A stretch of DNA of 64,000 nt from Reticulitermes lucifugus (GCA_026260175.1 JAKCWW010000016.1:171962-235961), one strand, 5' to 3'; shown: positions 22,051 through 35,911, counted from the first letter of the stretch. Notes: generated by a model from the sequence alone, not told the origin. Made by a program: numbers and translations.

Positions 22051-25000
22051 TTTTATGCTGAACGAATTTCTTGATGACAGACTTTTGTCTGCATGAAAGT
22101 TTTTAGATATGACATTATAACTGTCATATGTGTGCCTTTAGGCTTATAGCCTGAACACTATTTTATAGCACATTTGTAACGTTTGTTTATGGCTATACAT
22201 AATTTCACACACTTACCTCTAGTTTTTTAACAGTTATCGTTAAAAGCAAAAGCTAATAATGCTGTACGTATCCGCAATGTTACTGTACATTTCAAAGTAT
22301 GTCAATTAAATGTGCATATTATTCGGTGATTAATTTCCATGCATAAAAATTCAGTACGTTAGACTAATTGGGTCAATGACATTCACGCCTCGTGTTATGT
22401 CGTGATTAACTAAGGTACGGATTTCAAAGCTGCGTTGCTGGAATGCCCTTTAGAGCAAATATTGTGCAAATCGGTCACCTAGTTCAATTAATGTGCGAGT
22501 GATCGCCTGTTTGATATTGCAGACTGGGATGTTAATTGTACTTCAAAGCTTAATCCTCAGTAGAAGAATTACACTCTATAGGGTGACTGTGAAATAAAGA
22601 TATATTTTTAAATAGACGTCTCTCGCAAACATATCCCGTGTTTTACTGCTCTTGCACCATTTTAAAGATTATGATATACCATTTTATAACGGATACAATT
22701 TTCACTTCTTTGCAGGTATTTATTTTTCAGTCGTCTTGTAAAAAGGCGCAGGCGCGATTTCGAAGTATTTCCTGCGGATTGTGTCATAACAGTAAACATA
22801 CAGGAGTAATCTTAAGCAAAACATGCTAGGTCGGGGGGTATATCCATTCGTCATGGGTCACAGGGGGGCAAATTCTGAGTAGCATTTTACTTTGGATTTC
22901 GGAAAAGTGTTCCGATAAAATAAATGTTTTTGGATCAAAAATCGATATTAGCTTACTCCGTGCAAGAAATTAAATATTTTGCCTTTTCAGACGACTGATC
23001 TTCGTAATGAAATATGTTCTTAACTCTTGTGTTAAGGTCCAGCACTTCGGCCTTGCATCCACAGTGTATTTATGGAACTTCGTTGTTCGCAGAGCAGGCC
23101 AGAACGTCGTGAAGAAACGGATATTTCTGATAAATACTAAATGTGCCTTGCTTCTGCAATTGAACCTAAATTATGTGTGTTTAAAAGATTCAGCTCATAC
23201 TGTGCAGTAAACACAATCCCTCTCGGCTACAAAAACCAATCGGTTTATTTTGAGCGGGTAAATAATCTAACCTTGTTGTGGAAAGCATATGAAGCACAAA
23301 ATACATTCTGTAAGCAGAATGTAGGGTTTTTGAATGTGACACACGCATGCACGCTTGCATGCATGCGTACATAGAATGCTGTTTATTCTTGTCCGGATAT
23401 TTCTTGAAATATACACTACTTAAATAAAATAATTGCTTGTCTATCATGACAGTTTTATAAATATTACCTTTGAAGAGTGTCCTAATATTTACCGGCTTGA
23501 CATCACATAATGATTGCTGTATGAACTATGCTACACAAGAGTTTTGGACAGATGTCGATTTTGCACCATAAAGCTATTCGTGGCGCCAAAACAAACAGCG
23601 AACACTGAGTGCAAGGTTCATATAGGCCTACGTAAGCAAGTATTTTCTACATGTCTGTCTGTGGCATTCTGTATCTCCAAGCAGCACGTACGAAGGGCCA
23701 TGCCAAGAATATTTAGTTATTTTCTTAAGTATTATTCAGAAAACTGTTAAAGCTATAAAGAGTTGTTAGAGTGAATAGACTTGCTGCTCCAAATGTATTA
23801 TTTAATATACGTGATACTTAAGAGCGAAAGCATAAGGACACGATTTGTTTAGTTTGGAATACACTTTTCAAATATTTTCAGTTGTAATGCATTGTTTTTT
23901 AATTTTAAAGTTGAATATCATGTGATGTATAAACTTTGGCTCTTGTAGAGGACCTTCAATTTAAGGCGAAACATGCAGCACGAGCAGATACTCAATAAAA
24001 TATTGTTTAGACTATTGATGCGATTGTTTCCAGCCCATCTCTCCAGTTACAATATTTCCCATTCTATTTATATTTTTCAGGATATGTGTAAGTCAGTCTG
24101 CATGTTCTATAGCTGCTCTTTCCCATATTAACTGTTTGTTTGTCTCCTAGCTCTTTCTTTTAGTTGAGATGGTGGCCGTTAAAAAGAGACTCTTTCTTAA
24201 AATCGTGACCTCACAGTGGTGGTAATCTCTGATCAGTGGCGGGTGGGATGTTGTGATTGGTCGTGTTCGTGGGGAGGGAAGCAAATTATATCCGTGTACA
24301 AAAACACAAGACGATGCACGAATGCGGTAGACACGAAGGAGAAACATAAGGGTTACAGAGTTTGGAGGAAGGAGGGAAGTGAAATAAGGAAATAAGATGG
24401 CGTTTTGTATTTTTGTACAGTCAGAGACAGAATTAACGATACTACCTTTAAATTCAAGGAAAGATATATTGATGAATTAAAGCAGAATTGTTTTTAGCTG
24501 TCAAATTGAACAGTAATAATTTGATGTTCCTAAATGTTTGATAAATATAACATATTTACAAAGATTAATACACAAGATCGGTCGAGATTGAAGCTTTTTA
24601 TTTTAATTTGGTGTTCTGAACAACGGATTTCAAAACGATTTAAATCACAGCTCGGGAAAACAGCAGTGGGTTTTCTGAGGATCGACACTCTTTCGTACAG
24701 GACAAATAACAGTCAACAATTCTAATGTTTTAATGATTACTTGAAATGAAAACGTGAAATTCTGAGTGTAGTAAATTATATATTTCCCAATCACGACAGT
24801 GAAAATTAACAATTAAAATTTTGCATAAGATTACAACAATTATGTCGAAAATCTTCCTATCTTAGGCCTGAAAGGAGAAATAAACTTAACTGACTTATTT
24901 AGTGAAAGTCGCGCAATAATATTGTAAAAACCTACTTAGTTGCTACATGTAAACGAAAAATCTATTACGTTTCTGTCGTAAAACAGGAATTTTTCAAAAA

Positions 25001-26081
25001 ACATATAACTTATGTAAAGCAAAACGTAGTTTTCAGACTGGCGCCAATTAAGCCTCACATCACAGCAGTTCGCGAACCTCCGGTTGGGAAGGTCCGCTCT
25101 AATTAACTAAATGTTTATGTAAATCATAAATTACTTTACATATTGTAGTACAAATCATTTCGGGACACAAGAAGTACACTTTTTTCAAAACCGACTATTC
25201 AGACTTACACACGTAAACTTAAGAACCTTAAGAACGATTTTTCATAAGGAACAGGTATGTTGTATAGCTTACTGCCATAAGCAAACTTCTGTAATAGTAG
25301 TAATAAAGTTTAGATATAGACTTAATGATATAAGTCCCGTTGTGTTGTTATAAACGTACGTCATTATAAAAATGTTAACACAACTATGCAGATGTGTTGA
25401 CGGCACTTTTTGTGACTACTTTAGTTTAGATATGGGGCCTGTAATGAGAAGATTAACAGTGACGTTAGCAGTACTATGACTCCGACCTTACGGATTTGAC
25501 TTATATTTTTCGCTAGATCTTTATGAATTTCTGTTGTTGCAGCAATATTACATTTCTCATAACCTTTCATTCATGTAGTTTACACCACACAAAATTAAAG
25601 AGTATCTTCGTTATTCAACCTTCTCGACCTCCACCATTTTACTATTTCTTTATCAAACGGAAGATAAAAGGGATTTACTTCTGTATTGGAAAATTAAATG
25701 TTTTTAATTTTCTTATCACTTTAAAAATTTTATGTATGTATAAGTGTTCTATCCCCATACCCTATTATGTGAAAGTCAAAATGTGGTGTTTATGTCAAAT
25801 TTGGAGTTTGTAGATTTATAAGGGAAGCCTAAAGCTTTAATTCTTTTTTTCCACTTGGTTCAGAACCTTGAGGTTTCGAGTGAGAATTTCTAAATCTTGC
25901 CTGCAATTAAGAGGAGAGAGCCCTTGAAATAATTCCTTTTTTTGGACATGTGATACTTATTTTCTCTTGTAACAAACCTCATATCTTGAATGCGGTCTGA
26001 TTTTCTCACCGAATGAAAGAGACGGGTAATGATACTATTTACGTTTTTCAAAGTTCATTTCCACTCTAAAGAACTTGACGT
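22051..26081. other. Unassigned intergenic DNA with repeat fragments
   Basis: At 23190-23244 a segment with cagtaaacacaatccctctc is shared with the piggyBac-like element at 63163. At 23942-23973 cttgtagaggaccttcaatt then taaggcgaaacatg resembles the hammerhead-like family. A GC-richer patch lies at about 24190-24300. No gene supported. Confidence 0.5.
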
Positions 26082-26177
26082 GGTGTCTCTTGTTGAAGGT
26101 CTCTGCGACGGGCCGATCCCTGGTCCAGAGGAGTTCTACCGTGTGTGTGTGTGTGTGTCATCGAGTGTGATCAGGTA
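26082..26177 (+). mobile_element. SINE family A body fragment
   Basis: ggtctctgcgacgggccgat, a tccagaggag block and gagtgtgatca match the middle of family A. A GT run at 26141-26158 has grown where the family has gtgtggtgtgtc. Head and tail are missing. Confidence 0.7.
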
Positions 26178-27224
26178 CACCAATAACCCTATACACCTGC
26201 AATGCGTAGGTACACAGAGGTCAGACAAAAAAAAACGAAACTTTCTTGTTGGCTCACATAGCCCTACATTTAGGAATTGAACATCAGTGTACCTAAGGCG
26301 TTACGTTAGAAGAAATGACGTAAACTTGTAGTATCTAAATTTACATATATCTGTTAGTAATCTTATATCTTTTTAACTGACTAAAATCGTATATTTCTAC
26401 TTTGAATTCATACTAATTTCATTATCATTTGCCGCATGATAACTTACAGTAGCGCTGTATCTATTATTACCACAGAACTATAATTTTCTGGCAAAACTCT
26501 CGTTTTACCATTGTAGGCGTATTTTGGAATAAGTGTATGCCACAAACCATATTATTTCGCCAGTCTTCTTTGCTAAAGTGAGTGATTTTGAATTTAGTTT
26601 ATATTTAGAATTAGTGCTCCTTTTATCGACAGAGGTAACCTTGGTCGTAACTGGAAAACATGGCCTTCCATTTCTCGCGAAGATCTATAGGCATACATGG
26701 GCGCAAGTTTAGATATGTTTCAATGTTTAAGAAGTGAATGTAAAACACTTTAGAGAAAGTTACTAGCCAGTAATTATACGGACATTTTACAAGTACATTA
26801 TGTACGTGTATACATTTTTTATGTAATATGAAATTCTCGAGAGAGTGACTTATGTATCAACATTGATTTCTTAAATGTTTAATTCTTATATTCTGCCACT
26901 TTCTGTGAAGTTTGATGAGAATGGAATCCTGGAAATTCTGGAGAATGCCTTTTAGAGCTAACTATAAATTACTGTATATTTCTAAACATCTTATTATCTT
27001 GGGTTATGCCGTTGTCATGTGTCTGTTTTAATGTTGGAGGTCATTAATAACGAAAATTATGTATGAAGTACATACTACTCTATAACTATGTAAGACAGAG
27101 AGTAATTCCAAGCGGCCAAGCTGTTCATGAACAGGTGACAGTTACTTAGCTAGTTAAGAAAGTCTTTCCTTTTTTATGGAAAATAAAGGCTCATTTTATT
27201 ATTTACAAGAATTTTCCACTAGTC
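26178..27224. other. Unassigned intergenic DNA
   Basis: AT-rich, nothing recognised. Confidence 0.6.
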
Positions 27225-27420
27225 TGTCCCCTGAGTCACATAAACCCGCTGCACATTCGAAGACCCCTTCCGTGAAGATTCATTTTAATATTGCCGTCTT
27301 TCTTAAGTCTAGTCTCCCAAAACCCTTTCTTCCTTTCATGTTTTCGTACTAACATATTGTACACAATTCTCGCTTCCAGTGAACCCATACTTCTCACATG
27401 GCATCTTCTGTGAAAGAACC
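27225..27420 (-). pseudogene. LINE reverse-transcriptase C-terminus, second copy
   Basis: The minus strand reads RRCHVRSMGSLEARIVYNML followed by VRKHERKKGFWETRLKKDGN and IKMNLHG. This aligns with the GHVARMGE..VLVGKPEGKRPLGRPRRRWEDNIKMDL segment of the same LINE type as 5110-5460, at lower similarity. Shared DNA blocks (ttttaatatt near the middle) support the pairing. Old and non-functional. Confidence 0.55.
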
Positions 27421-30400
27421 GGTGACTTTTTTTTTCTGAAAAATATATTTACTATAGTGTCATGTAAACAACATATTAGTATTATTGCTATTATTATTTA
27501 TTGAGGCTTCTTCGTCATTCTGACTGCACTTTCCCACGAAGCTAATGGATTGTATAAATGTTGCTTGTATTTATGCAACTTATGTCACGAGTCCCATGGT
27601 TTAAGATGAAGCCAAACTCTCCAAGTGTCGCATTATGAGTGTTATATGGCTGTTCTACAGAGTGCCCATTGTTATTTTCAGGATAACAATTTTAGTGCTT
27701 TTCCTTAATATACGCGTATCGTTGTTTCTGTAGTCCGTGCTGTATGTTTCTAGCGTGTTGGAAGAATCTGAGAACCCAACATTTGTGAACTGTTTGAAGG
27801 TTTACTAGATCGGAGTAAATATGAAGTAGAAGAAAGTAATTTATATGAAAAATTTCACCATTAAATTTCCGAAAACAAGCCACAAGTGTTGTAGACTTTT
27901 TTTTGCTGCTGTCTTAAATATGTGAACTGCATCCTACATTATAGGAACAATTAAGAATGTAGGCTATTAATGCCTACTAATTGACCAATTAGGCTAAATT
28001 ATAATTTCATATTTGTTATAATTCATTTGGTTAAATCTCGAGTAACTGGAACGCAAGACAAAAAAAAAGCAAACTGACTTTCACTCAGCTAGGAGAAGGG
28101 TGGTCGCATAAGCATAAGTAAACGAATTACAGAAAGACAGACGCAGTCGCACTGATATGTGGGGCACCTATCAAGCATTCGTACAGTTAGACCTGTCGAA
28201 CAGAGTGTCAAATGGAGTCTATAATCATTTTATTTTATAAAATTTAAAAGCAAAATACATTACGATATTCATTGTCATAGTATGAATTAAATATAGGCTT
28301 CCTGTTTCAAGATTTTATTTATAAAGTGCCTTCACAGTATTGAATATTATAAATATATAAGGCAATACCACATTTTCTGCGATGTACTGTACACAGATGA
28401 ATATCAACAACATTTTTTATTATTCAATTATTTCTTTCTTTTCCTGCTACGTCGCGGTTAGTTTTCTAGCAAGCTTTTCAAAGTGTCATTAGCATATGTT
28501 ATAATACTGCTCTTCACTTTCCTTTAGAGCACTGCACTACCCTACAGTGTTAAAAATATATACATCGCTGACAACTGACCTTCGTCTAAATCACACAAAA
28601 AATTAGTTTTTATTTCACAAAACCTTAGCCTAAATCTACTACAAAAACTAATTTTTAATGTAGTTCAGGAAAATAACCACTGCCTTTTGTGAAAATCATA
28701 CACTAATACGTTGTGTGTTAAAATACAGAGCTTTCACTGCTACAGCAGGCGGTACATATAATGTAGTTACCACTGGGCTTTAAACGGTTGTCTCCAACTT
28801 TAGACACGCTTCAGACGGTAGGCCATTTTGTTCCTTTACAGTGCTGTTGAAAGATTGTACACGTAACTAGATGTAACTTATTTGTGTCTGGGAGTGTACG
28901 TCGTGAAGGAGGGATGGTTAGGTCTGGTATTATGATGGCGGAGATCGAGTTGAGGCTATTTAGGTAATTACAGGTTACGATCCATCTGTCGTCCAGATAG
29001 TAGAAATGCCAGTCGGGCAGGAACCTCCTACTCATTCCTTCCCGATATGTATGCGCCTATAAAACCGGCCGCGTGATCATGTCTTGCATACTATCATTAT
29101 CATTATTCTTTCTCTGCGATAAGCATCGGCTGCCCCTTCTCCATTCCCTGTGTAATGTTATAGCCTATCATGATTGGTCAGGAATAATAATAGTAAAAGA
29201 AGTTCGCTGTGCTTATATTTATCCTAAAAAAAGGAATTTACTTTCATGAACAAAATAGTAATTGAACAGAAAATTGCTCCAAGAGGACTAAAATGACTTT
29301 AAACAGAATGTACCTAATTCCAGAAAGGCTCCAGGTTAATTATACAGCCTGGACTTAAAATCAAGTAACCATGCCGAAGATAGAAGAAGACTTTCCAGTG
29401 ATTAACTTTGGCTTGATTTGGTTTGAACCGCACCTGTTTAGGCTTCATTCTCGTACTTAGCCATTAAAAATTTTGTAAGTACGTAATCTTGCAGATCAGC
29501 TGCAATGTTACAAATTTTACGATAGGTGTTTGGGTTTAAATCTGCTTATGGGGTTCGTCCTTTAACATTGCTTGCAATATATCGTTTTCTTTTTTATGTA
29601 TGTGTTTATAATATATTAGAAATCTTGTTTGAGTGTAAAATAGTAGTTAGGAAGCAGTAGCGTCATCTAATTATGATGTAGTATTTCAGTATTTAAGTAA
29701 TTCTCAGCAATATAATACTGTAGCCTAATATTTAACTTATGTTTGATCTTCGAATTCTTTGCATATTGTAGTTGGACAACTCTTTACTTTCGTGTTGTTG
29801 GCTTTTATTATTCGGCACTGAAAATATACCTTTTAAAGCACAATGGTAACTGCGGATATAACCTAGTATAACATTCAGTAATTCTGCATTTTGCAACAGA
29901 ATTTATTTATGCGTTGCTTGTAATTCTTATAATAGACGGATATGTTCTCTAAAAAGTGCGTACTAAATGTTTATAAATAATTTAGACGAATGTAAGTCTT
30001 GAAATGAACTATTAAACACTTCAATTTATCGATAAAAGTGCAATTCTATGCTGCTTACCTGTATGAATTTTTGTGCAGCTCAACCACGACTGCTGTCGTA
30101 AGTACTAATGCAGTATATTCAAAACAAAAATTAAAACTTTGGACAATTGACTTCGCAAAGCTTGTCCCTACTTGTGCCTGTTCGCTAATAAGAATTGTAG
30201 AAGAGATAAAAAAATTATCAAAGAATTTTAAATTGGAGAGGTTTACTAAAATGTGTGTAAATTCAGATTTTTTGTACTTGAATATTTCATCTGAATGTCT
30301 TTGTACTCTTCTGAGTGCATTAGAGCATATCGCTTGCGAGAATCGATAAGTATTTACAAGCATAAGGAAAGATTCCAACAAACATTGCACTGTTTTTGTT

Positions 30401-30477
30401 CCAGACTTTACTCTTGGATGAATGAAATTGATTCTTGATCTACTTTAATATTATCCATGTTCCGTGTATTAAGATGA
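27421..30477. other. Unassigned intergenic DNA
   Basis: At 28750-28793 the string ggcggtacatataatgtagt, then taccactgggctttaaacgg, resembles the right end of the piggyBac-like element at 63163. A GC-richer patch spans about 28880-29080. No gene. Confidence 0.5.
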
Positions 30478-30679
30478 TTTTACATTGTTTATTCCAACAA
30501 CTGCAAAATAGTTCGATACAAAAAATAAACAATCTTACAGCAAGCCTCCTACATGTTTCTGTCTTTTGTGGCCATATTCAGGGAGATATTCAACAAAGAA
30601 TAACTCCATGATGCGCTGTATGATTGCATATATTTTTGTATAGAACTGTTTTGCAGTTGTTGGAATAAACATTGTAAAA
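30478..30679. mobile_element. Fold-back element with hammerhead-like motif
   Basis: Arms 30478-30520 and 30637-30679 are reverse complements over 43 bases with about three mismatches (tattccaacaactgcaaaat against attttgcagttgttggaata with one change). Between them the minus strand carries tccctgaatatggccac...gacagaaacatgtaggagg, the same flank order as the 20447 element, with a decayed core. Confidence 0.7.
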
Positions 30680-32279
30680 TAATACTTGTGTTGCTTCATC
30701 CCTTAACAGTAGGCTACTATAGGACTGATTTAGATGAGAGTGTATTTTGGAAAGTCTTTGCTTAAATTTGTTAAACAGTTCCAAGTTTCATAATTATTGA
30801 TTTGATAGAGATGTATTTTTCGTAACACGGCCTGGTGGAAATATACAGGAAATAACGGGGGAATCCCGCCAGAATTATTAGGCCATTTGTACATTCAATA
30901 ACCTTCATATTCATACGTCATCAAAGGTATGCACAAAGCATTGTACTCTTTAACATGCAATTTTTTACCAGTATAACAGTAAAATACACTCATACACACA
31001 ATACCATATACTTTTGAGTCCTATGCTAACAAATATTATATGCTAAGGATATATGCAAGTTCATGTTGCCTCACGTTTTTTCGTGATAGTTACACCTTGT
31101 AGAGAAGCGATGCCAGAGTAAACACTTTCTTTCGTCTGTAATTACAATTATGCAGGCACGATATACTGTATCCTACAGCGATCACTTCAAACAACAAATA
31201 CGGCATTTATCGTTTCATAACTTATCCTGCCTTGCTTCTACACGAAGCGCTTGATAGGAAAGAAATACCCGTTCACCATCCCTCTCATTCTCTCTCTCTC
31301 TCTCACACACACACACAAACGTAGGAATCATGCCATTCAGAAACCAGTAGACAGGCCTCCTGTGTTTAATTAATATACTTAATTTTCTGTATGTACTAAT
31401 TACAGCAGTACTAGTGTGTTATTCTTTATCATCACGTGAAACAACCCACATCATCTGTGTTAATAACGATATTCTTCAAACTGCTCTCTTGTTGCTTTTC
31501 TTTTGCCTGATATCTTACCCATATTTTAGAATCGTGTGTCAGAAAGCAGTCTCCTTTCGCTTTCTTTTCGTTTGTAAAAAAGGGACGTAACTGAATTTGA
31601 AAGACACAGGGCGACGAAACAGAACACATACACCGTTCTTTCCGTTGCTCAGTTATGAAACTAGTTGCTAAATTAACAAATGATTACAGAACAATTGCCT
31701 CATTTACCGTAAGCTATAATCGGCCAGTTGGATCGCAATTTGTCCTTGTGCCTTCTTACATAGGCCTAATATTTTCTCAATGCAATATATTGTGGCTTAC
31801 ATACCATAAAATTTCTATATTAAAAAAAAGCAGGATAAATTATTAACACTTCTAGCCTGCAAGTCACAGATCTGAACACTGTTACTAAACTGTATCATCG
31901 TCATCATCACATCATCATCATCACATAAATTTTCGGCCTATTCCCTTTAACAGTTTTATATGACTGTTCCCTTCTTCCTTTTATCGGACGCCTCGAAACG
32001 TCTACGCTTAAGATTATGTTGATAGAGCATGTTGGACTTTCTGTTTTCTTAGCAGAGTCACATATACTCGTATTTAAGTAACATTTCTTGCTCCCACTTG
32101 AACTTTAATGCTTTCATTTTTCTTAACATTCCCAGTTCTTTATCCAGTGACCTCTCATAGAATGTGCCAGGTAACAGGGGCGAAACAGTGACTGCTTTGC
32201 TGTCAGAAGACTATAGCAGTTTGTAGTTACTGGCATGCCGCTAATCTCATATGTAATGCAGTGTAAAGATTTGCGAGAG
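30680..32279. other. Unassigned DNA with simple repeats
   Basis: A CT run passing into a CA run lies at about 31284-31318, and CATCAT units at about 31895-31925. No gene seen. Confidence 0.6.
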
Positions 32280-32545
32280 ATACGTATGTGTAAATATGCA
32301 TATTTGGGCATGTTTGTATTTGTGTGCTTCCTTCTATATGTGTAAGTCATGTACGTGTATGTTTACGCATGCATAAATCTATGTATATGGTTTATTGGCT
32401 TGCCGGCATGTATGTACGTACGAGTGTATGCACACGAATGCATGTATGCAGGTCCAACACGTAGTACGTATGGACGTGTGTATATGTGTGCATTCTCACC
32501 GATGCAATTTACCTGTGCATGTATAAATACACACACATATATAAA
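32280..32545. repeat. Cryptic alternating purine-pyrimidine tract
   Basis: The stretch is dominated by loosely repeated TGTATG, TACG and CATGCA strings; a similar tract spans 32765-32890. The frames within it read as Tyr/Val/Cys-rich peptides, an effect of the repeat, and are not genes. Confidence 0.6.
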
Positions 32546-33198
32546 AGCAGTCCTTCTTTAACGTTGCTCCCGAACATCGTCGTTTTGCTTTCAATCTGAC
32601 AGATATTAGTGGCCAAACTTTCGACGAAGTTTGGCCGGACTTAGAATTGTCTTATTTTTCTAAGGTATTTTAATACTACTTACGGGGAAAATGTCCCGTT
32701 CTAACTTGTTTCTTGTACTTTGCTATTTTCAGGAAATTAACCCAAAGGATAAAGTAGAACTTACTGTGTGTATGAGTGTATTTGTATATGCATCTAAGTA
32801 TGTCTTCTATATATCTACATATAAATATACGTATATATGTATTGTGTATTTACCCTACGTATGTAAAAGCTTACGCACGTACATATTACAGGCATCTTGA
32901 AAGAGGGACCCAGCAGAAAGTGCTGCAATCTTTTATTCACTCCGTCATCCGTATGCTTTTTCTCGCTCAGGTAAGATGAACGGCGACTTAAGACATTGAT
33001 AACGAACCGCTGTGCAAAGACACATCCAAACTGCATCTGTCACTGCTAGTGCCGTAGCGCTGTATCGCTTAGACCTGCAGAAAGACTACAGTATTAAGAG
33101 AAGTCTAGATGCTTACTTTTATAGTACACAATATCTTGTTCATCTCAGGTTATGAAGAAAAAAAATTACTTCAGTGTCTCCGGTCTTATCTGTAGCAG

Positions 33199-33310
33199 GT
33201 CGGAGTAGCTCAGTGGCTAGGGTACGAGCTGGATGATCGAGATTCGATTCCAAAGAGGTGCAGGGATTTTTTATTATTGCCTCCTGTCCAGTGGGAACCG
33301 AGCGTAGAGC
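33199..33310 (+). mobile_element. tRNA-like SINE head
   Basis: cggagtagctcagtggctag resembles a tRNA D-arm with A box, and gagattcgattcc is a B box about 30 bases later. A T-run and ATT units follow at about 33269. The acceptor stem does not close, so a tRNA-derived SINE is preferred over a tRNA gene. The 3' limit is uncertain. Confidence 0.5.
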
Positions 33311-34462
33311 GACCGTATGCGTGAAACAGGGTACTGAGCTTCATATATGTACAGGTTAAAAATGTGCTTCTCTCTACCTCCACTTCTTCCTTCAGCCTCA
33401 TCTCGTACCTCACAGAGAACAACTGTTATTATTATATGTGAAAAGCTTAAGTGTGTCTTTTGCCTTAGCGCGTACCTCGCGGAGAATAGGGTGCTACACC
33501 AGAGATGTGACCACATCACCAAGATTATTGTGTAGAGTAGATTACATGAACGTTACTCTTGAAAGGATTAATATCTTACATTTGCCAGTATGTAGTACAA
33601 GTACACAGAAAACTGGCACCGCAGTTTTAAAAAAAGATTAAATTCTAAGAGGAAACTTCTTTATGAAATACGTGTAGTTTAATATGAGATATGCCACTTA
33701 TCTGTGCAGCAGCACTTTCTGGGCTGCCTCATTCAAATTCGATACGTCCATCCTCGACGTATCGGAAGACGTCGTCATCAACAGACATGGTTGCCATCAT
33801 AATAATTGTGACGCCGGTAATGATAGAGTGAGTCTCGCTAATAACACGGTGAAGGACTGTATCATATATAGGGCCTTCAGGGTTCCGTGGTCTCAGCTTA
33901 ACCCTTATTGCTTATGCATGAATCTCCTTCATAGTAAGCAAGATGGGTGCCAGGTATGGTGAAAAGTAGATTTTACATAAGTTATGTTTACTGTTTAGGT
34001 GGAGAAGAAGATGGAATGTAAAGATGAGGCATACATGCAGCAGATCTTCCTGTTCTGCTTCGAAAACACCACGGAAATAGTAGTAATATGTGAGTACGAA
34101 AGAAATTGTCATTGGGTATGCCGTATTGATGTAGCCTGTACTTTATTACTTCGATGCACCCCCCTCCACTAACACTAAGATTGTCTCACAGCAGTCTCGT
34201 CGCTATAATAATGGCATGTTTTCCGTGTTGTGTGACTGTTGTATTCCGAATACAGCATAAATGTTTGAGTCCAGAAACGGAACTATTCGTTAAACAGAAC
34301 GTGTAGCTATGCATTCTCAGTGTCCTGCATAAAAGCTAGAGAATACAGCATAATCACAAAGTAGATACCAACTGCTTCTGGTGGGATATACAAGGAACTC
34401 TAAAAAAGATATGCCAACAAACACTGTGATGCTGGGAAGTTTATTCTCACTTCGACGTGTAC
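33311..34462. other. Unassigned intergenic DNA
   Basis: Two loosely similar cgtacctc(a/g)c(a/g)gagaa blocks occur near 33405 and 33472. No gene recognised. Confidence 0.5.
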
Positions 34463-34659
34463 ATGGCACATGGGTAGCAGATGGTATACTTCAGACCTCC
34501 GTGTAGTCATGACACATAAATATCTGTCCCATCGTGGTACCAAGGTTTTTATCCCGTCGCAGAAAAATCTGTGTCAAATATCTCTAGACAGGAGGTGGCG
34601 GCTTGCTTCACGTAGTTGTCTGCTGCAAATCACTTGCCAGCCAGATGCTTCTTTAAAGT
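34463..34659 (-). pseudogene. Mariner transposase C-terminal remnant (minus copy)
   Basis: On the minus strand one frame reads LKKHLAGK, stop, FAADNYVKQAATSCLEIFD, then TDFSATG, stop, KPWYHDGTDIYV. This matches the end of mariner-family transposases, where LKKHLAGKRF is followed by a VKQAV..WL block and a PRWDKC block. Several stops show it is inactive. It starts abruptly at 34659, head to head with a second copy. Confidence 0.75.
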
Positions 34660-34666
34660 AAAACAG

Positions 34667-34952
34667 ATGAGGTTCACTGGGCCGCATACCGCCTACTGGA
34701 CTTATGTCTCTTTATGGCGCTACGGCTCTGAAATTTTAGACTATTCTAGCAAGAGTCCCGTGATTTTCGTCTCTTTAGAGCCCTTAAAAAGAGCCTAGCT
34801 GGAAATGGATTTGCAGCAAATGCCAACGTGAAATAAACTTTCACCTCCAGATTTCAAGCACTTAACACTGATTTTTTTCTATTCCGGGACACAAGCTTTG
34901 GTGCCAAGGTTGACAATGCTTAAATGTCAATGATGACAACATGAATTGTTGA
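34667..34952 (+). pseudogene. Mariner transposase C-terminal remnant (plus copy)
   Basis: The plus strand gives RFTGPHTAYWTYVSLW with YGSEILDYSSKSPVI and EPLKRA. A frame change then gives SLAGNGFAANANVK, stop, TFTSRFQALNTDFF, and finally QCLNVNDDNM, which is the family's CLNVNGDYVE terminus. Known: mariner transposases place the last catalytic Asp in the YSPDLAPSD block; here that block is corrupted to YSSKSPVI. It belongs to the same subfamily as the inverted copy beside it. Inactive. Confidence 0.78.
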
Positions 34953-35878
34953 ATCACAAACATTGCGGCTGTAGTGCTTGTGATGCAACGATATTTTAAT
35001 AAATAGTTGTATAGACGGTAATTTTTATCTACTAGTTTGCACTGTATGTTTTATTTGGTTGAACACGTTGATATAATTTTTTACTTTAGAAACCCGTATG
35101 AAATGACGCTTTCTGGACAAATAGAGAAGGAAATATGTATGATTGCTTAGAAAGCGGTATTAGATACATCCATCAGGATATATCGACTTTGGAAATATAA
35201 GTCACGCCTTCTGAGAGATTAAGTGTATTTTGTCGGTTTAATATCGAAGATGTTAAATTTTTCTCAAAACGATAAATGTAGAGACTGGATCTAACGTTGT
35301 TCCCCTGGTGATGTAGCAAATTTGCTTTTCATAAAACCATATGGTGCGTGAATGGTGAACGTCACTATATTCGCTCCTCAGTTATTCCAACAAATTTGAA
35401 TCTCTCCCCATAGACGGACCACGCTGTAGCTGTGGCGCGATTAGTCACCAGCTTGTCGCCAAGTCGATCATGTTGCAACAGTAGGGTAGTTCATGTAGTA
35501 CGTGGGGCAGAACACTTGCTTTCTTCCTACGAATACATAGATATCTGCCCGCACTTTCCTGAGACGTGTTTGAGCCGCAAAAATATAAACCTCGAAATGT
35601 GTATTTATATTGCTTTATTATTCACTTGGCTGGAACCAAAATAATTGAGGTTATTTCTTATTTTTCTTAAACGTAGCTGCATGTAATGCATTTCGGACAC
35701 TTTGTTACACCATGTCTTTATCCTAGGCTTTGAAATTAACACACGACAGATATTGTTTTACAAGCAGATGCCAATGAAATACCAAGGCAAAAGACGGCGA
35801 AATAAAGCTATGATTATCTTTATGTTATTCTTTTATATCATTCTCATTAAAAAAGGAGCAAAAGCTCGAATTATTTAC

Positions 35879-35911
<33 letters not shown>

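Noticed and set aside
29055-29075. TATA-box-like cctataaaaccgg as a promoter
   Set aside because: No initiator context, exon or transcript could be recognised downstream; such strings are frequent in AT-rich DNA.
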